Of a stretch of 64,000 bases of DNA, positions 49,831 through 62,600 are shown piece by piece. Position numbers and translations under genes: made by a program. The stretch's first letter is position 1; every line of letters starts with the position of its first letter. The notes under the pieces are model-generated. The model ran no database searches. It saw only the letters and a program-made list of their open reading frames with translations, and had not been told where the DNA came from. The stretch is taken from assembly GCF_040939455.1 (NCBI RefSeq), contig NC_134109.1:49690001-49754000 (forward strand). The letters run 5' to 3'. The stretch is from Microcebus murinus. Its lineage: Eukaryota; Chordata; Mammalia; Primates; Cheirogaleidae.

Positions 49831-51424
49831 TATATATTCATGCAAACACGTATATAAAATGGCTCAGCGATAGTATCTCAAAATTGGACTAAAATGAACA
49901 TGAGTATCTTAAGCTCTCTGGAGAAAGTGGTCTTTAAAGTATATTTCAGTAAAACGTAGCCTAAAACCCGTTAACACTCCTGAAAAGAAAATAATTTTAC
50001 TTCCCGTTCCTGGAAGATTTTAGCCGCAGTGATTTTCTGTGTGTGCACATGTGTATGTGCTTAATATTTCCCTTACTCCTAGACATTTTTTTGTCATCGT
50101 ATTCACTAGTTCTCTGCCATTAGAAAGTCTTCTTAGGATTTGATGGTGATACATACTGTTATTTTGTGCCTTTAGTTGAGTTTTTCTACATTTATTTCCT
50201 ACTGAAATTAAATGAGGGTTGATTTATCTGATTTCATGTTATTGTCTGGATGGATATGCACTATTGTTTGAAACATGTTTTGCCAGGTAGTGCTAATAAT
50301 TGATACCCCCAACTCTGAAGTTTGTAATGTGAATCTCTTAGTGCAGCCTCTGCCAATAAGGCATTAACATTGAACCATATTTTTCAAGGACAAGGATTTC
50401 ATGAATTTACAGAAATACACCAGGGATTATAGAGACTTATCAGATAAGCTAAATTTAAATTGCCTGGTAACTTTAAATGAGAAAATCTGTTTGAAGGTCT
50501 ACCTTGGGAGCTGCTCCAATTCCCACCACACTTGGGCTACTTTGCTGGATCCCCAACCATCCTCCTTTTTATTGTGCCCCATGTTTGTCTCCACACTCTT
50601 CGTCCCCTTCTCCTACAGCGCACCAACACAAGATGCCTTTTCATCATCAGTTTCCTTTCTAGTTACAAAAGTAAAAATCATGAGATTATTGGTTGTTTTC
50701 TGGCATCGATGGATAGCTGGGCAATGGGAGGGCAGGTGGAGGATGACAGTATTTATCTTAGTCTGTGAAATAATGGAATTTTCCTTATGGGAAACAGAGA
50801 CATGGAGACCAGTTACTCAGATCACACAGATGTGCATTGTTCCTGTGTAAGAATCTCCTAGCCCCACTCTGTGTTAACTATACAATATTGTAGAGTCCTT
50901 GTAACATCCAAAATTTTATTATTTACATAAGCAATAATCAGAATCACACCCATCATAATTGTATGTGCTTAGAAGTGATATACTTTTAACATACAAATGA
51001 CTTTCAGTGATAATAGTTCTGGCACACATGGGAAGATTTGGGGTATATTATATGAGCACTGAATTCAGAAACATTGATCCAAATGTCCACTTTTGTCATT
51101 CGCTTGTTGAGTGAATTTTGGAAAAATGAATAGTCACTCTAGACCTCAAATATATTATCTCTTAAAAATTTAATCAGGATTAATAGAAATAAATGGTGCA
51201 TTACTTTTCAGAACACTGACATATCGTTTGACTTTAACAATCTTAATCAGCAGAAAAATTTAGTAGGAGATAATACATTGAGTTCTATCACATGATTCTT
51301 AAAAAACTACGTAAGAAAATAAGACATCATAATACATGAAGAACACATCTTAACAGACTTTCTATCTGATCACCATTTTGAAGTTGAATAATACGCACAC
51401 ACATAAACACACACGGGAGTATTG
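49831..51424. other. Gene-free sequence
   Basis: Holds the longest frame not explained by a known repeat: 149 codons at 50401-50850 (plus). I see no domain, signal peptide, codon bias or splice context, and a second frame of 78 codons overlaps it, so I treat it as chance. A TA/CA tract lies at about 49815-49855. Confidence 0.5.
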
Positions 51425-51600
51425 GAGGGGAAGCTGTAGTTCAAATCAAGGCTCTGAAAATTAGTAGCTGTGTGACCTTGGGCAAGTTACTTAACAATTC
51501 TGAGCTTTGCTTTCCTCACTTGTTAAATGAGTTGCTCTGATAATTGAATGTGATGAACAATGACTGCATCTGCAATGCCACATACATAAAATAAAGAACA
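51425..51600 (-). repeat. MIR SINE, antisense
   Basis: Well preserved: TTAGTAGCTGTGTGACCTTG, GGCAAGTTACTTAACAATTC, TGAGCTTTGCTTTCCTCACT, TGTTAAATGAGTTGC, then TGATGAACAATGACTGCATC. Strong match to MIR in reverse orientation. Confidence 0.93.
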
Positions 51601-53195
51601 ACTGGCTGTGTAATTATAGATGGGAAAGGGAAGACACAGTAATCAACCTGAGATTAAGTACAGGTAAAATCTATCTGAATACCTGTCTTTCTCTCTCTCT
51701 CTATATATATTTTTTTCTTTATATATATATATAATTTATGTGGCTTTTATGTTGATAGCATTTCAAAAAAGAAACAGAACTTATTTTTCATGCAAAAATT
51801 TAGCCAGATGTGTTTTTTAAAGACTTATTTTTGCTGTTGTCACCTTATGAATGGGAAAGGAGCAGAGACAGAGGGATGGCAAAATAGACAGCATGGAAAT
51901 TATAATGTAAAATGTTAGAAACCTTCAGACTTGATATTTGAATGATGGAAACAAAACTCTACTTAATGTAAATATGCCTTTAATTTAAGCTACTTTTCAG
52001 CTTGAGCTTTGCTTTTCAGTAATCCTTAAAATGAATTTCAGGAACATCCTGACAGTTCTCTCATTCCTTAGGAGATGTGTTTGGTTAACTCATTTTACTT
52101 TGGTTAATCTGGAACCTTGAGGAGGGAAGTGAGGTCAGTGGAAGAAAAGAGAGGTCTGCAACATTTGCCTTGCTAATGAAAACCTAAAGAAAAAAAGCAG
52201 GCTTTACTAAGAAGAAAAGTAACTAGGAGGTCAACGTCAGCACTCATATTTCCTTTTTAGTCTACAGCGATTTTACTCATGAATAAACTCAAATATTTAA
52301 TTTACTGCTATTACAAAGTACAGAGAATACTTTACCAAAGAAGGGATCAAAAATTTATGAGTTTAGAGGTAAAAATCAGAAAATGCTGGCCTGGCAATTT
52401 AGCAAACAGCAGAGGGTAAATGCCTATGCCATAACACATGGAAAGCAACGTCTACATTTTATAAAGAAATGAATATTGTGTTTAGTGACACTAAAACTTT
52501 AAAGAATACTGTAAAGTTTATAAAATACTTTATTGCAGTTACCACACCACCAAAATTGTCAGGAATCTGATTTTTTTAACTTGGGAAATGAATTTAAAGG
52601 TCAGCGTAATTAGCAGATGATCTAACACCAAAGCAAACAAAACAAAACAATAAAACAAAATGCACACTCTTAAATATTTAAGAAATTAAGGACATTGGGG
52701 AATTACAATCTGGTTTTTGCAGAGCAAGTGTTGTCTAATTCTATTAACATTTGCCTGTTAACAATAAACAGCTTTAGCCTTCATGAAATTCTTCATGTTT
52801 TCTCACAAATATCAATTAATGTGTATTTGGTGTTCACAAGTAGTTCAGTGATATATTGGGGGAACTAAAAACTGTACTTATATACAGTGTATAAAAGAAA
52901 TACTTTCCCTAAATATCAATACCAAATGATTGTACTTCTTTTTGTTCTGAACAAAAGAGACTACAAGTATTTGTAGCATAGTTGTGCTTTTTTTTTTTGT
53001 TTGTTTACTTTCCAGCTTGGCTACATATTAAGAGATAGAAGTTAATGAAATATGTGCTATCTTTTTCTGAAACCATGATTTGTAGTGTTCAAAGTTATTT
53101 GTTTTGTTTGACTGTCCATTAAGCCATCCGGAGAAGGCAGGATTCGTCCCTACACTTTGCAGTTTGATTTGGTCTTGTTGATTTTTACCTGGCTC
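51601..53195. other. Gene-free sequence with simple repeats
   Basis: (CT)n then (TA)n at about 51689-51734, an AAAC-rich run at 52632-52662, and a T-run at 52990-52999. Otherwise unassigned. Confidence 0.6.
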
Positions 53196-53911
53196 TTTTT
53201 TTTTTTTTTTGGCATATTAGGGGGGTACAGATTTTAAGGTTTCAATAAATGCCCTTTCTCCCCTCCCCCCACAAGTCTGAGTCTCCAGCATGACCATCCC
53301 CCAGATGGTGCACATCTCATTCATTATGTATGTATATACCCGCCCTCCTCCCCCTCCCACCTGCCCAATACCCTATTACTGTAGTACCTATGTGTCCACT
53401 TAGGTGCTGCTCAGTTAATACCAGTTTTCTGGTGAATATATGTGGTGCTTGTTTTTCCATTCTTGTTATACTTCACTTAGTAGTATGGGTTCCAGCTCTA
53501 CCCAGGAAAATATAAGATGTGCTATATCACCGTTGTTTCTTAGAGCTGAATAGTACTCCATGGTATACATATACCACATTTTATTAATCCATTCTTGGAT
53601 GGATGGGCACTTGGGCTGTTTCCACAGCCTTGCGATTATGAATTGTACTGCTATAAATATTTGAATGCAGGTGTCTTTTTTGTAGAGTGTCATTGGATCT
53701 TTTGGGTAGATGCCCAGTAATGGGATTGCTGGATCAAATGGTAGATTCACTTGTATCGCTTTAAGGTATCTCCATATTGCTTTCCAAAGAGGTTGAACTA
53801 GTTTGCAGTCCCACCAGCAGTGTAGGAGTGTTCCCCTCTCTCCGCATCCACACCAGCATTTATTGTTTGGAGACTTTTTGATAAAGGCCATTCTCACTGG
53901 AGTTAAGTGAC
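53196..53911 (-). mobile_element. 5'-truncated L1, antisense, strepsirrhine type
   Basis: The poly(A) tail appears as poly(T) at 53196-53210. Then comes a 3' UTR of about 255 bp (CCCCCAGATGGTGCACATCT, CCTCCTCCCCCTCCCACCTG in plus-strand reading) and the C-terminal part of ORF2. Truncated at about 53911. Its low degree of decay, with an open ORF2 end, makes it one of the younger L1s here. I could not identify a convincing target duplication. Confidence 0.93.
53466..53911 (-). pseudogene. L1 ORF2 C-terminal fragment
   Basis: About 148 codons of uninterrupted L1 ORF2 C terminus, ending at a TAA (53468-53466). ORF2 encodes the endonuclease and reverse transcriptase of L1; this is only the cysteine-rich C-terminal part. 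Recognisable blocks in order: [72 protein letters not shown] and MWYMYTMEYYSAL. The [16 protein letters not shown] block keeps the C-x3-C-x7-H-x4-C-type spacing of the L1 zinc-knuckle region. No start codon or upstream domains, so it is a 5'-truncated dead copy. The open frame continues a few codons into flanking DNA. Confidence 0.93.
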
Positions 53912-54752
53912 TCGCCTTGTTTAAAATGCCCCCCAAAATGACCTTTTAATGCCTCAGTCCTTATGAATAACAGACTTAGAAAATGAAAATATTACAAATG
54001 AATATAAGTGGAGACCCCAGAATGAAATTCTCCAGATCTACATCAAACTGATACAGAAGATAGGTGCTCAGATTGCATTAGAAATTATTGAGTGATCAGG
54101 TAAAATGTAACTTTTTGATACCGTGTGTACATTCTGCCCTCTGGGAAGAACAGCAGCTCTTCCTATTTTACTTTCAGGTCTACAGTCTATTTGCTCTACT
54201 CCATTTCTCAGTTAGGTTTTATTCCTGAAATAGACTTTTGGGGGAGCATATAAATGAATGTAAAACAATAAGAATCAAAGTAGTTCTTTGAAAGGATGCA
54301 CCGTTCGTATTTCCTCTTCTTGGTAGAAGAAATAGAGTTTGTGCTATGATGCCTTTTTAAAAAAAAACTAACTTTTTCTCCTTCTCTCTGTCTCCCTCTC
54401 TCTCTCCCTCTCTCTTTTAGACATTATGTTTACCTTTAAGTAAAATGAGAGTCCTTATACAAATTAGCACCTGATATTAAAAGTAAGGGCCCTTTTCACC
54501 TGCCAGTGCCTGTAAGAAAGACTTACAGTAAAAAAACGAGTCTTACAATGTTCTCAGTCTTGTATGCAATTTTGCCCATCTGGCCAAATGTGTCTGTTTT
54601 CATCAGCTTTGAATTTTAGTGTCTGTTATATGGCACCAAGAAAAAAATTCCAACATATATTAATATTTAGATGACTTCTTTTCTTGCCTCTCTTCTCGTT
54701 CCCCTCCCCTCTTCACTTTTACTATCTTTAGGTTAATTAACAAAACCATTTA
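53912..54752. other. Gene-free sequence between two opposed L1s
   Basis: Contains a CT-rich (TCTC)n tract at about 54377-54418. No other recognisable feature. Confidence 0.6.
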
Positions 54753-55230
54753 TCAAAAGACAACTGCACTTGAATGTTTATTGCAGCACAATTCACAATC
54801 GCAAAGATGTGGAATCAACCGAAGTGCCCATCGATTCATGAGTGAATTAACAAAATGTTGTATATGTATACCATGGAATACTGACTCAGCCATAAAAAAG
54901 GATGAATTAATGCTTTTTGCAACAATCTGGATGAAACTGGAGCCCATTATCCTAAGTGAAATATCTAAAGAATGGAAAAACATATACTACATGTACTTGT
55001 TATTAAATTGGAACTTAGCGATGAGCACACATGTGCACAGAGGGAAGTAAAACTCAGTGGAAAGAATAGGGGATGGGGACAAGGGGATGGGTGAAAACCT
55101 ACCTAATGGGAATAATAAACACCGTCTGGGTGATGGGTACACTTACAGCCCTGATTCAAGCATTACAAAATGATCCGTGTAACCAAAAACATTTGTACCC
55201 CTATAATATTTTGAAATAAAGAAAATAAAG
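54753..55230 (+). mobile_element. 5'-truncated L1, sense, strepsirrhine-type 3' end
   Basis: The decayed C terminus of ORF2 (TTTATTGCAGCACAATTCAC, GTGCCCATCGATTCATGAGT, TATGTATACCATGGAATACT), then the 3' UTR (CACACATGTGCACAGAGGG, AACACCGTCTGGGTGATGGG, CATTTGTACCCCTATAATAT, TTTTGAAATAAAG). ORF2 is broken by stops and shifts; the 89-codon frame at 54781-55050 is out of register and not functional. Overlaps in content with the antisense L1 at 53.2-53.9 kb. Short AAAGACA repeats near both ends may be remnants of target duplications. Confidence 0.9.
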
Positions 55231-56734
55231 ACATTTTATACTAATTTGGTATATAGATTTTTCCTAAATGTAGAGGCTCTTAGAATGGCAATAGATACTG
55301 GCCTGTTGAAAATAGAACACCAAGATCTATTTTAGACCCAGTCTGTTTCTTTCCTTCTACATTTGAATTATTGTTCATTTTTATCTTGTTACATGGGCAT
55401 ATTACTATAGCAGCATTATTTCTGAAAAAATTCATGTGAATTATTGTCTTGTCACCTGTCACACTTAAGTTGTTTGAGTGACTTTCAAATTACTATCATT
55501 ATTCAGAAAGTGATTTTTAAAAAATTGGTTATAAATGTTACAGCACCGTATATGCTATAGGTATGTGTGTATGTATATATATGGGCAAATTTTGGATTAT
55601 CTAATCACGTATCTGGTACCTGTTTTATTCATCTTCCTTCCATCCAAACTGCACACTTGTATAATTTACCTTATAATCTTTTCATTATAATTAAAGTCAA
55701 ATATCTTTTTAATTACTTGGATCGTTTTTATTACTATCTCTTATTCACACTAGAATGCTTATATCTTATTATCATTTTATAATTTTTTGATTATCCTTCT
55801 TTACATCTGTACGTATCAGGTATCCTTTTAATGAGATTTCTGCCTCTGGTAAGCATGCCTAGCTACCAACAGCCCCCAAGAGAAGTGGTCCTCTTAGAAA
55901 AATATTTCTTATCCCCAATTGGATTATCACACTAATTCTATAAGAATCAATTTAAATATGAATATTTAGTATATTTTGCTAAATGATACAATAATACTAT
56001 ATTGTATACATTCAGAGATATGGTATATTTTCTTTACATGACTTCAACATAAATATCTAATTAAGCAAAGTTAGCTAATGTTATAATTATACCTAACATA
56101 AGTAATAGGCAGCAGGCCTGAGTCAGGAATATGTAAAGAAAGGCCACGACTAAAGGATGCATGAAAACAAGAGTACTACATCCATTGAATTCAGTTTATT
56201 ATTATGTTCTTGGGTGTGTGTTATTTAGAAGAAGGCTACTGTAGAGAGAAACATTTTATACTTTTTTCTCATGATTTCTTAAAATGTATTTAAGGATTTT
56301 GACAATCTTATTTTTTTTGGTCATGGCCTGTGATTTCTTAGGGTCAATCAGCCTACAATAGGTACCACTTGGTATTTCAATAACTAAATCTCTGTTTGAA
56401 TCAAAAGAAAGACCCATTTTGCTAAATCTTTCCTTCAAGTGAACAATACTGGTAACATAGGGGCAATATGATTATGTTCCTGTGCCTCTGCATTTCATAT
56501 CACCTCAGCCTGTAATCCTCCTTCCTTATTGATGTCCCTTTGCCAATCCTTTTGCCAGTATTGTTTCATAACATGTATCAGCATAAAATCAAATTCAATC
56601 ACTGGCAGATTATACCCAGCATATGTATATTCATGAATGGAATAACTAATATACGTGTGTATAGGGTATGACTTGTTCAATGTTTTACTTCTTAAAATAA
56701 ACTGGAGTTATTTAGTTATGTTCCTGAATGTCCT
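55231..56734. other. Gene-free sequence
   Basis: AT-rich, no recognisable gene or repeat. Short TGTATG/TATA run at about 55562-55580. Confidence 0.6.
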
Positions 56735-56890
56735 TTTAATTTAATCTCCATTTAATCTCTCATTAATGCTTTTTGAATCTACAGTCTCTCTATAGGGCAG
56801 GAACTGAATAATATTTCATGTTTTGGCACCAGAATTCATAGAGTGCTTAGACTATATTAGTATTCAATAATGTTTGTTGAATAAATAAAC
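56735..56890 (+). repeat. LINE L2 3' end, sense
   Basis: TCTCTCTATAGGGCAGGAAC, ATAGAGTGCTTAGACTATAT, then TATTCAATAATGTTTGTTGA and ATAAATAAAC: L2 terminus. Confidence 0.75.
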
Positions 56891-57074
56891 CCTTCCCAAT
56901 GAGCTGATCTTTTTGGCAGCATTTCTGACCTAATGTTATTCCTGTTCCCTCAGACCTAGGCTCTATTCCTCTCATATCAGCTAGATGTAATGTTTGGAAA
57001 GTAGAGTAAGGAAGTCAATTGCAGTAAGATGTTAATAAGTGATGTCTGAATATGTTATTGTCATTAAAATCATT

Positions 57075-57416
57075 TGCTATGGCCTAGATGTTTATGTTCC
57101 CCCAAAATTTATGTGTTGAAATCCTTCCTGCAATTTTATAGAATAATGGACCATTGGGAGATGATTAATTCATGAGGGCTTTTGGAATTAGTGCCCTTTA
57201 AAAGAGGCCCAAGGGAGCTTGTTTGCTTCTTCTGCTATGTGAGGACACAGCAAGAAGCATCATCTATGAACCAGAAAGTGGCCCCTCAGTAGACACTGAA
57301 CCTTCCGCACCTTGATCTTGGACTTACCAATCTCCAGAACTTTAAGAAATAAATGTATCTTGTTTATAAACCAGTCAGTCTATGCCATTTGGTTATAGCA
57401 GTCCAAATTGCTAACA
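57075..57416 (+). repeat. 5' LTR of the MaLR element
   Basis: Starts TGCTATGGCCTAGATGTTTA and ends ...GCTAACA. Contains GTGCCCTTTAAAAGAGGCCC (TATA-like region) and AAGAAATAAATG (poly(A) signal). It aligns with the partial 3' LTR at 58988 (TGCTATGATCTGAATATTTG). Confidence 0.88.
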
Positions 57417-58987
57417 ACAACAACAAAAAATTGGTACCAGAAGTGGGGTGATATTGTGGAAAACACCTAAAAATGTGAAACAGCTTCAGAACTGGGTAAA
57501 GATAGAGGCTGGAAGAGTTTTGCTAGAAAAAAACCTACCTTGATGTGAAGGGACCATTAGGGGTGATTCTGGTGAAGGCTCAGAAAGAAGAGAGCTGAAG
57601 AGAAGTCCTCCATCATCTCAGAGAACATCCTAGTAATCCTGAACAGAATATTTATAGAAATCCAGATAATAAAGGCCACTCTGATGAGGTGTCAGATGGG
57701 AATGAGGAACATTTTATTAGAAACTAGAAGAAAGAGGATCCTTGTTACAAAGTGACAAAGAACTTGGCTGAATTGCAATTCTGTGCTAGTGTTTTGTGAA
57801 AGGTAGAAAATTTGCAAGTGATGAAATAGGATATTTGGCTGAAGAAATTTCTAAGCAAAATGTTGAAGGTATGGTTTGGCTTCCCTTGAATGCTTCTGGT
57901 AAAATGTGAGAAAAGAGAAACAAATTTAAAAGTGGAGTTTTTAATCAAAAGGGAAAGAAACTTAAAAATTTTGAAAATTCTCAGCTTATCCATATTGAAA
58001 AAAAATGAGAAAGCACATTCAGTAAAGAACAAGGCAAACAACTGATGAGGTTAGTATGGATCTGCCATCTCACAGAGGCCAGGTACTATTCATCAAGACA
58101 ATGGAAGAATGACCCCAAGGGCCTTTCAGAGATTATGCCTCTCCCATTACAAATTCAGAGTACAAGGGCTGAGATGAGGGAGTGATTTCAAGGCTTTCCC
58201 CACTGCATTCTGGCACAGTGCTTTTTAGCTAACCCAGGTCTTGCTCCAGTAGGCCCAGGTGGGGCACAGAATGTAGCGGCTGTCCCTCCCGAGGGCACAG
58301 GTGGTGAACATAGTGCATACATTGTGAGAGTGCAGCTGCCCTTACCTAGATTTCGAAGGATGGACTCACCTATAGCTTCAGACAGAGGGCCACCCCAAGG
58401 CATGGCCAAATCAGAGAGTCCCCACTGGAGGATGCCTGGTGGAGTTGTGAGGGTGAGGTCACATTCACCTGTGTGGTCTTGAGAGGACCACATGAACCCA
58501 GCTACAACTCGTGAGAGCTTTAGGGTGTGCTGTGCCCAGCAAAGCCGTGGGGGTAGGATTATTGGGAACCTCGGCAGCCCCCCTTGCTTCAGTATGTCCG
58601 GGTGGCTGGATATTAAGTCGAAGAAGATTATTCTTGAACCTTAAGGTTTTGGACTTGTTCAGGACTCATAACCCCCTTTCATCTTTCCTATTTTTCCTAT
58701 TTAGAAGGGGAATGTCTATGGTATACCTGTCTCACCATTGTGTTATAAAGCACATAACTTGTTTGATTTCACAGGTTCACAGCAGGAAAGCAGTTTGCCT
58801 CAGGATGAATCATATGTTGAGTTTGACCCATATCTGACTTAAATGACATTTAGATGAAACTCTGGACTTTAGATTTTTAAGTTGATGCTAGAAGAAGTTA
58901 AGACTGGCTTTTAGGGCTATTGGGATAAAATTAATGTATTTTGCATGCAAGAAGGACATTAATTTGGGGGGGTGCAAGATATGGAAT

Positions 58988-59175
58988 GCTATGATCTGAA
59001 TATTTGTATATCTCTCAAAATTCATATATTGAAATCCTAAACCTGAAAGTGATGGTATTAAGAGGTTGGGCCTTTGGGAAGTGATTAGGTCACGAGGACA
59101 GAGCCCTCATGGGATTAGCACATTTATAAAAGAGACCCCAGAGAGCTCTCTTGAACTTTTGCCTTAACTCTTATG
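58988..59175 (+). repeat. Truncated 3' LTR of the MaLR element
   Basis: Matches the first half of the 5' LTR (AAAATTCATATATTGAAATC, GGCCTTTGGGAAGTGATTAG, ATTTATAAAAGAGACCCCAG), then leaves homology around 59160-59175. Confidence 0.85.
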
Positions 59176-59302
59176 GAGTTAGCAGGTTTAGCATTTCTTC
59201 AGTGAGATAAGAGTCTTCCTGGATTAGAATAAAAATCTAACATAAACCCTGAAAAATAAAATATTTTAATCTGTTCTACTATGATGAGGATGAATATATG
59301 CA

Positions 59303-59629
59303 CAGTAGTCCCACTTTATCTATGGGGGATAAATTCCAAGACCCCAAGTAGATATCTAAAACTAACCCTATTTATTATGTTTTTTCTATATAGGCATATC
59401 TATGATCAAATTTAATGTATAAATTAGGTACAGTAAGAGATTAACAATAAAAACTGAAAAGAAATAACATTTATAACAGCATACTGTAATAAAAGTTATG
59501 TGAATTTGGTCTGTTTTTCTCTCTTTCTCATTTTCTCTCAAAATATCTTATTGTATTGTACCTCAGGTATCTGAAATCATGGAAAGTGAAACTGTAGATA
59601 GCAAAACTGCACATAGGGGAGGACTAGTG
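59303..59629. mobile_element. MER2 DNA transposon (Tigger group)
   Basis: About 327 bp, close to the usual MER2 length. The left TIR begins CAGTAGTCCCACTTTATC; the right TIR, reverse-complemented, begins CACTAGTCCTCCCCTATG. The interior has AAATTCCAAGACCCCAAGTA, AATTAGGTACAGTAAGAGAT and TCAAAATATCTTATTGTATT. Non-autonomous. A TA follows the right end at 59630-59632. Confidence 0.93.
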
Positions 59630-62600
59630 TATATGTGTAGATATCCAAATTGTATGTAAAACCCATTTGAACATGATAGAATGACTAAATTGGTTAAATT
59701 ATGGAAAATATGATGGTGTTTATTATCTGAGTATGAGACAAAGATAGATCTCGAGTTTGTCACTCAGAAAACAACTGTATTGATTAATCCAGGTTTCTTA
59801 TTTTTATGTTAACAACCAAAATTATATATAGTGTAAAAGGGCTATTGGTATGGAAATTACTCAGGATCCAATTGGGTTTATCCAATTGAGATTTTTCAAA
59901 ATAGGTTTCATCATGTCGGGATAGTAACATCAGTTTGTTGGTTTTAAGGCAAATGGGTGAACTGAACAAGTCACTTGATGTAAAATACTCAAGTTTTTAT
60001 GTGAATATATACAACCATTTACATTTTATGTAAAGATTCTTTGAATAGAAATGAATCCTTCCCTTATATTTTTATTTGCGATAGAAGTAAATGTGAATGT
60101 TTACAATATTAGTAAAAAAAGGACTACATTAATTTTAACGATCATTCTTTTGACTTGCTTTTATGTCTTTTAAAATACCTGTTTTGTTGCATCTAAACTT
60201 TTGTTGGGTTATTGGTTACATGGTATTAATTTAAATCAGGACAAAACTTCGTAAATCTTAATAATGGTCATATGTTTAATGTAGTGTTCTACATAATGAC
60301 ATATGAATCAAAGAATATAATTTTAAAAACTCCAACATCTTCAGGTTTTATATCCACAAGTACACTGTACATTAGCATTTTTTGTAGTGCTCTGGCAATT
60401 CAATATTAGTTTTTAGTTTTCACTTGAATTAATGAATCTGCAAATAATTAAACTTATATATTTCCATTTTCTTCTGTAGGGTCTGTGTGTGTACATATAT
60501 ATATAGATATACATACATATTTAGAAACTTACCTAGACACTGATTTGTAATTTTGCAAAGCATATGATTTCCACTAGTAGCTAACATTTACTGAAAAGTT
60601 TGGAATATGTTAGCCATATTTTATGGCTATAAATTTAGCCATATTTTATGTATTTGTGGAATATGTTAGCCATATTCATATTTTTTATGAATTATATAAT
60701 TCAATTATTTTAACTTGCTGATCAAGTGGTCATTTATTATTCTCATACTATAATAAAATAGTCTTAAAAAGTTTAGTTATTATGTCAATGCTATATAATT
60801 TGTTGAAGATAGGTCTTGTGTTAGAACAAGGTGCTGTTTGTTTCTAGTCAGTGGTCTTAGGTACAGTGTCCATGGAAATGATTCAGTTGAAGAAGTTTGA
60901 TTCAGAATAAGTCATAGGCTCGTACCATAGGAGTATAACTCAGTTTTAGAGCAAAGTTTTTCTACACTACTGTGTTCTACTAGCATTTCACCTTCTCTTA
61001 CTTCCCAAGTGACATTTTATCTCTTTAATTCTTTTGTCCCCTAAGAAATGCTATTGGCTGGGTTGAGAGGTGGCTGCAAACACTGAAGGACACTGAATGA
61101 AGAATTTGTGGCTTTGGTGAGCTTGGAATCATGGCAAGTCCAGAGACTGATGCCCAATTCCAGTTCACTGGTATTACAAAATATTTCAACTCTTACACTC
61201 TCACAGGCAGAATGAATTGCGTACTGGCCACATACAGGGGCATTGCTTTGATGACCTTATACTTCAAGTTAAGGTCTAAAAATCTTCAGCTGTGAAAGAA
61301 ACATAAATGGATTCTAAACTGTGCCTCATCTGTTAAGTCTCCATGCCTGGAGAAGCTAATGTCACCTCATCATGTGGTACTCAGTTTGTACAATAAATTA
61401 TGAACCTGGTGGGGGAAAGGAAAACTACTTATGATTTTATAAATACAATCCTTTTTCTGGATAAACTCTCAAATTCTAGAAAGCCTGCGTCTCTTCCTCT
61501 TCTTTCCTTGGAACTTAAAACATTCTGGGGTATAGGCACTGTGTAATGTTAATGACATTGATGACAGAGTGAGGGTTGATTTCTGTTCCTTGAATTCTAA
61601 TACATCTTGAACCTTTTTTGTTGCCATAGTTGATTCACTGACCGGCTGTATTCCCTGTTTTCTTAATGTCATTTTGTAACATATCTCTTTTCATATAAAA
61701 CATGTCACTTTGTGTTTAGTCCACTCCCAGTAAGATAGTAAGTGTCTTTGCTTTCTCATTTTTTTAAATTGACTATTGCTTATAATGAGTGAACCATCAA
61801 GAGGGTTGGCTAATCTTTGTGTTATATAGAGATTTACCTTGTGAGTATCTATTCCAGACATTTCACCAGCATATTAATCTGTGTTTGACTCTCTCAAATT
61901 ATTTTGCAGAAATAATTTTGAAATCTTTCTCTCATACAATCATTGAAGACATAGGCAATGCCTCTAGTTACAATTCTTTCTCCTTTTGCATGTTACTTTG
62001 TCTTCTTTTACTACCCTTCCCTTATAAACAGAGATGAAGCCTTTCAGTCTTTTGAAACTCAAACATCTAATACAATACATGAGACACAGTAGAAACTCAA
62101 TAATAATTTCTGAGCTTAATTTTATTAAAGGACATGCTCCAAATCTCAGAAATTAACCAACCACAGGTTCCAACCTACTTACCTGGAGTTTAAGAATGAG
62201 CTTTCCCTGATGTCTGTTTACTTCCAGTCAAATATTTTGCAGCCTGGTAAAAACTTTTGTCACTTGATAGATGTTTAGTATTGATAGCTCAGGTTTAGTA
62301 TCAGTTTGAAACACTGAACTGTGGCTCAAATGCTTAATCAGCCTGATGGAATGGTATAATTCACGTGGAATAAAAAGGTTTTGACATTATGCAATTTTCC
62401 GGACTAAAGCAAAAATGGTTCTGAAGAAAATCAAATGAAATTTTGATGAGATGTTGGTAGTTTTCAAAAGCACATTAATAAATCTCTGAGATACATCAGT
62501 TTCCTTTATTTGTAATATATTCAACTTTCAATGAGAACATGAATTAAAATCTTTGACTTCTGATTAAAGATGAATGTAAAATTGTTTAGCTCAAAGGGAC

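Larger units (their letters stand above)
57075..59175 (+). mobile_element. Nearly complete ERVL-MaLR element
   Basis: LTR-internal-LTR structure of a mammalian MaLR retrotransposon. The 5' LTR spans 57075-57416. The internal region (about 57417-58987) has typical MaLR phrases: ATTGGTACCAGAAGTGGGGT, AGAACTTGGCTGAATTGCAA, TTGGCTGAAGAAATTTCTAA, CAATGGAAGAATGACCCCAA, CTCAGGATGAATCATATGTT. The 3' LTR begins at 58988 and is truncated after about 185 bp. MaLRs lack pol and env; a degenerate gag-like region may be all that was ever present. No open frame longer than about 110 codons remains, and the frames at 58188-58493 and 58511-58837 are not family proteins. Confidence 0.88.

Noticed and set aside
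50401..50850. 149-codon open frame on the plus strand
   Set aside because: No domain, signal peptide or family resemblance; overlaps another frame; no splice or promoter context. A frame of this length is plausible by chance in 64 kb.
4965..51735. Repeated short tandem units that might suggest a CRISPR-like array
   Set aside because: All are simple sequence repeats (CCTT, GAAA, TA, CA, ATCT) without regular unique spacers, and the genome is eukaryotic.
58188..58837. 101- and 108-codon frames on opposite strands
   Set aside because: Both lie in the MaLR internal region and do not match retroviral proteins in frame; they are by-products of GC-richer repeat sequence.
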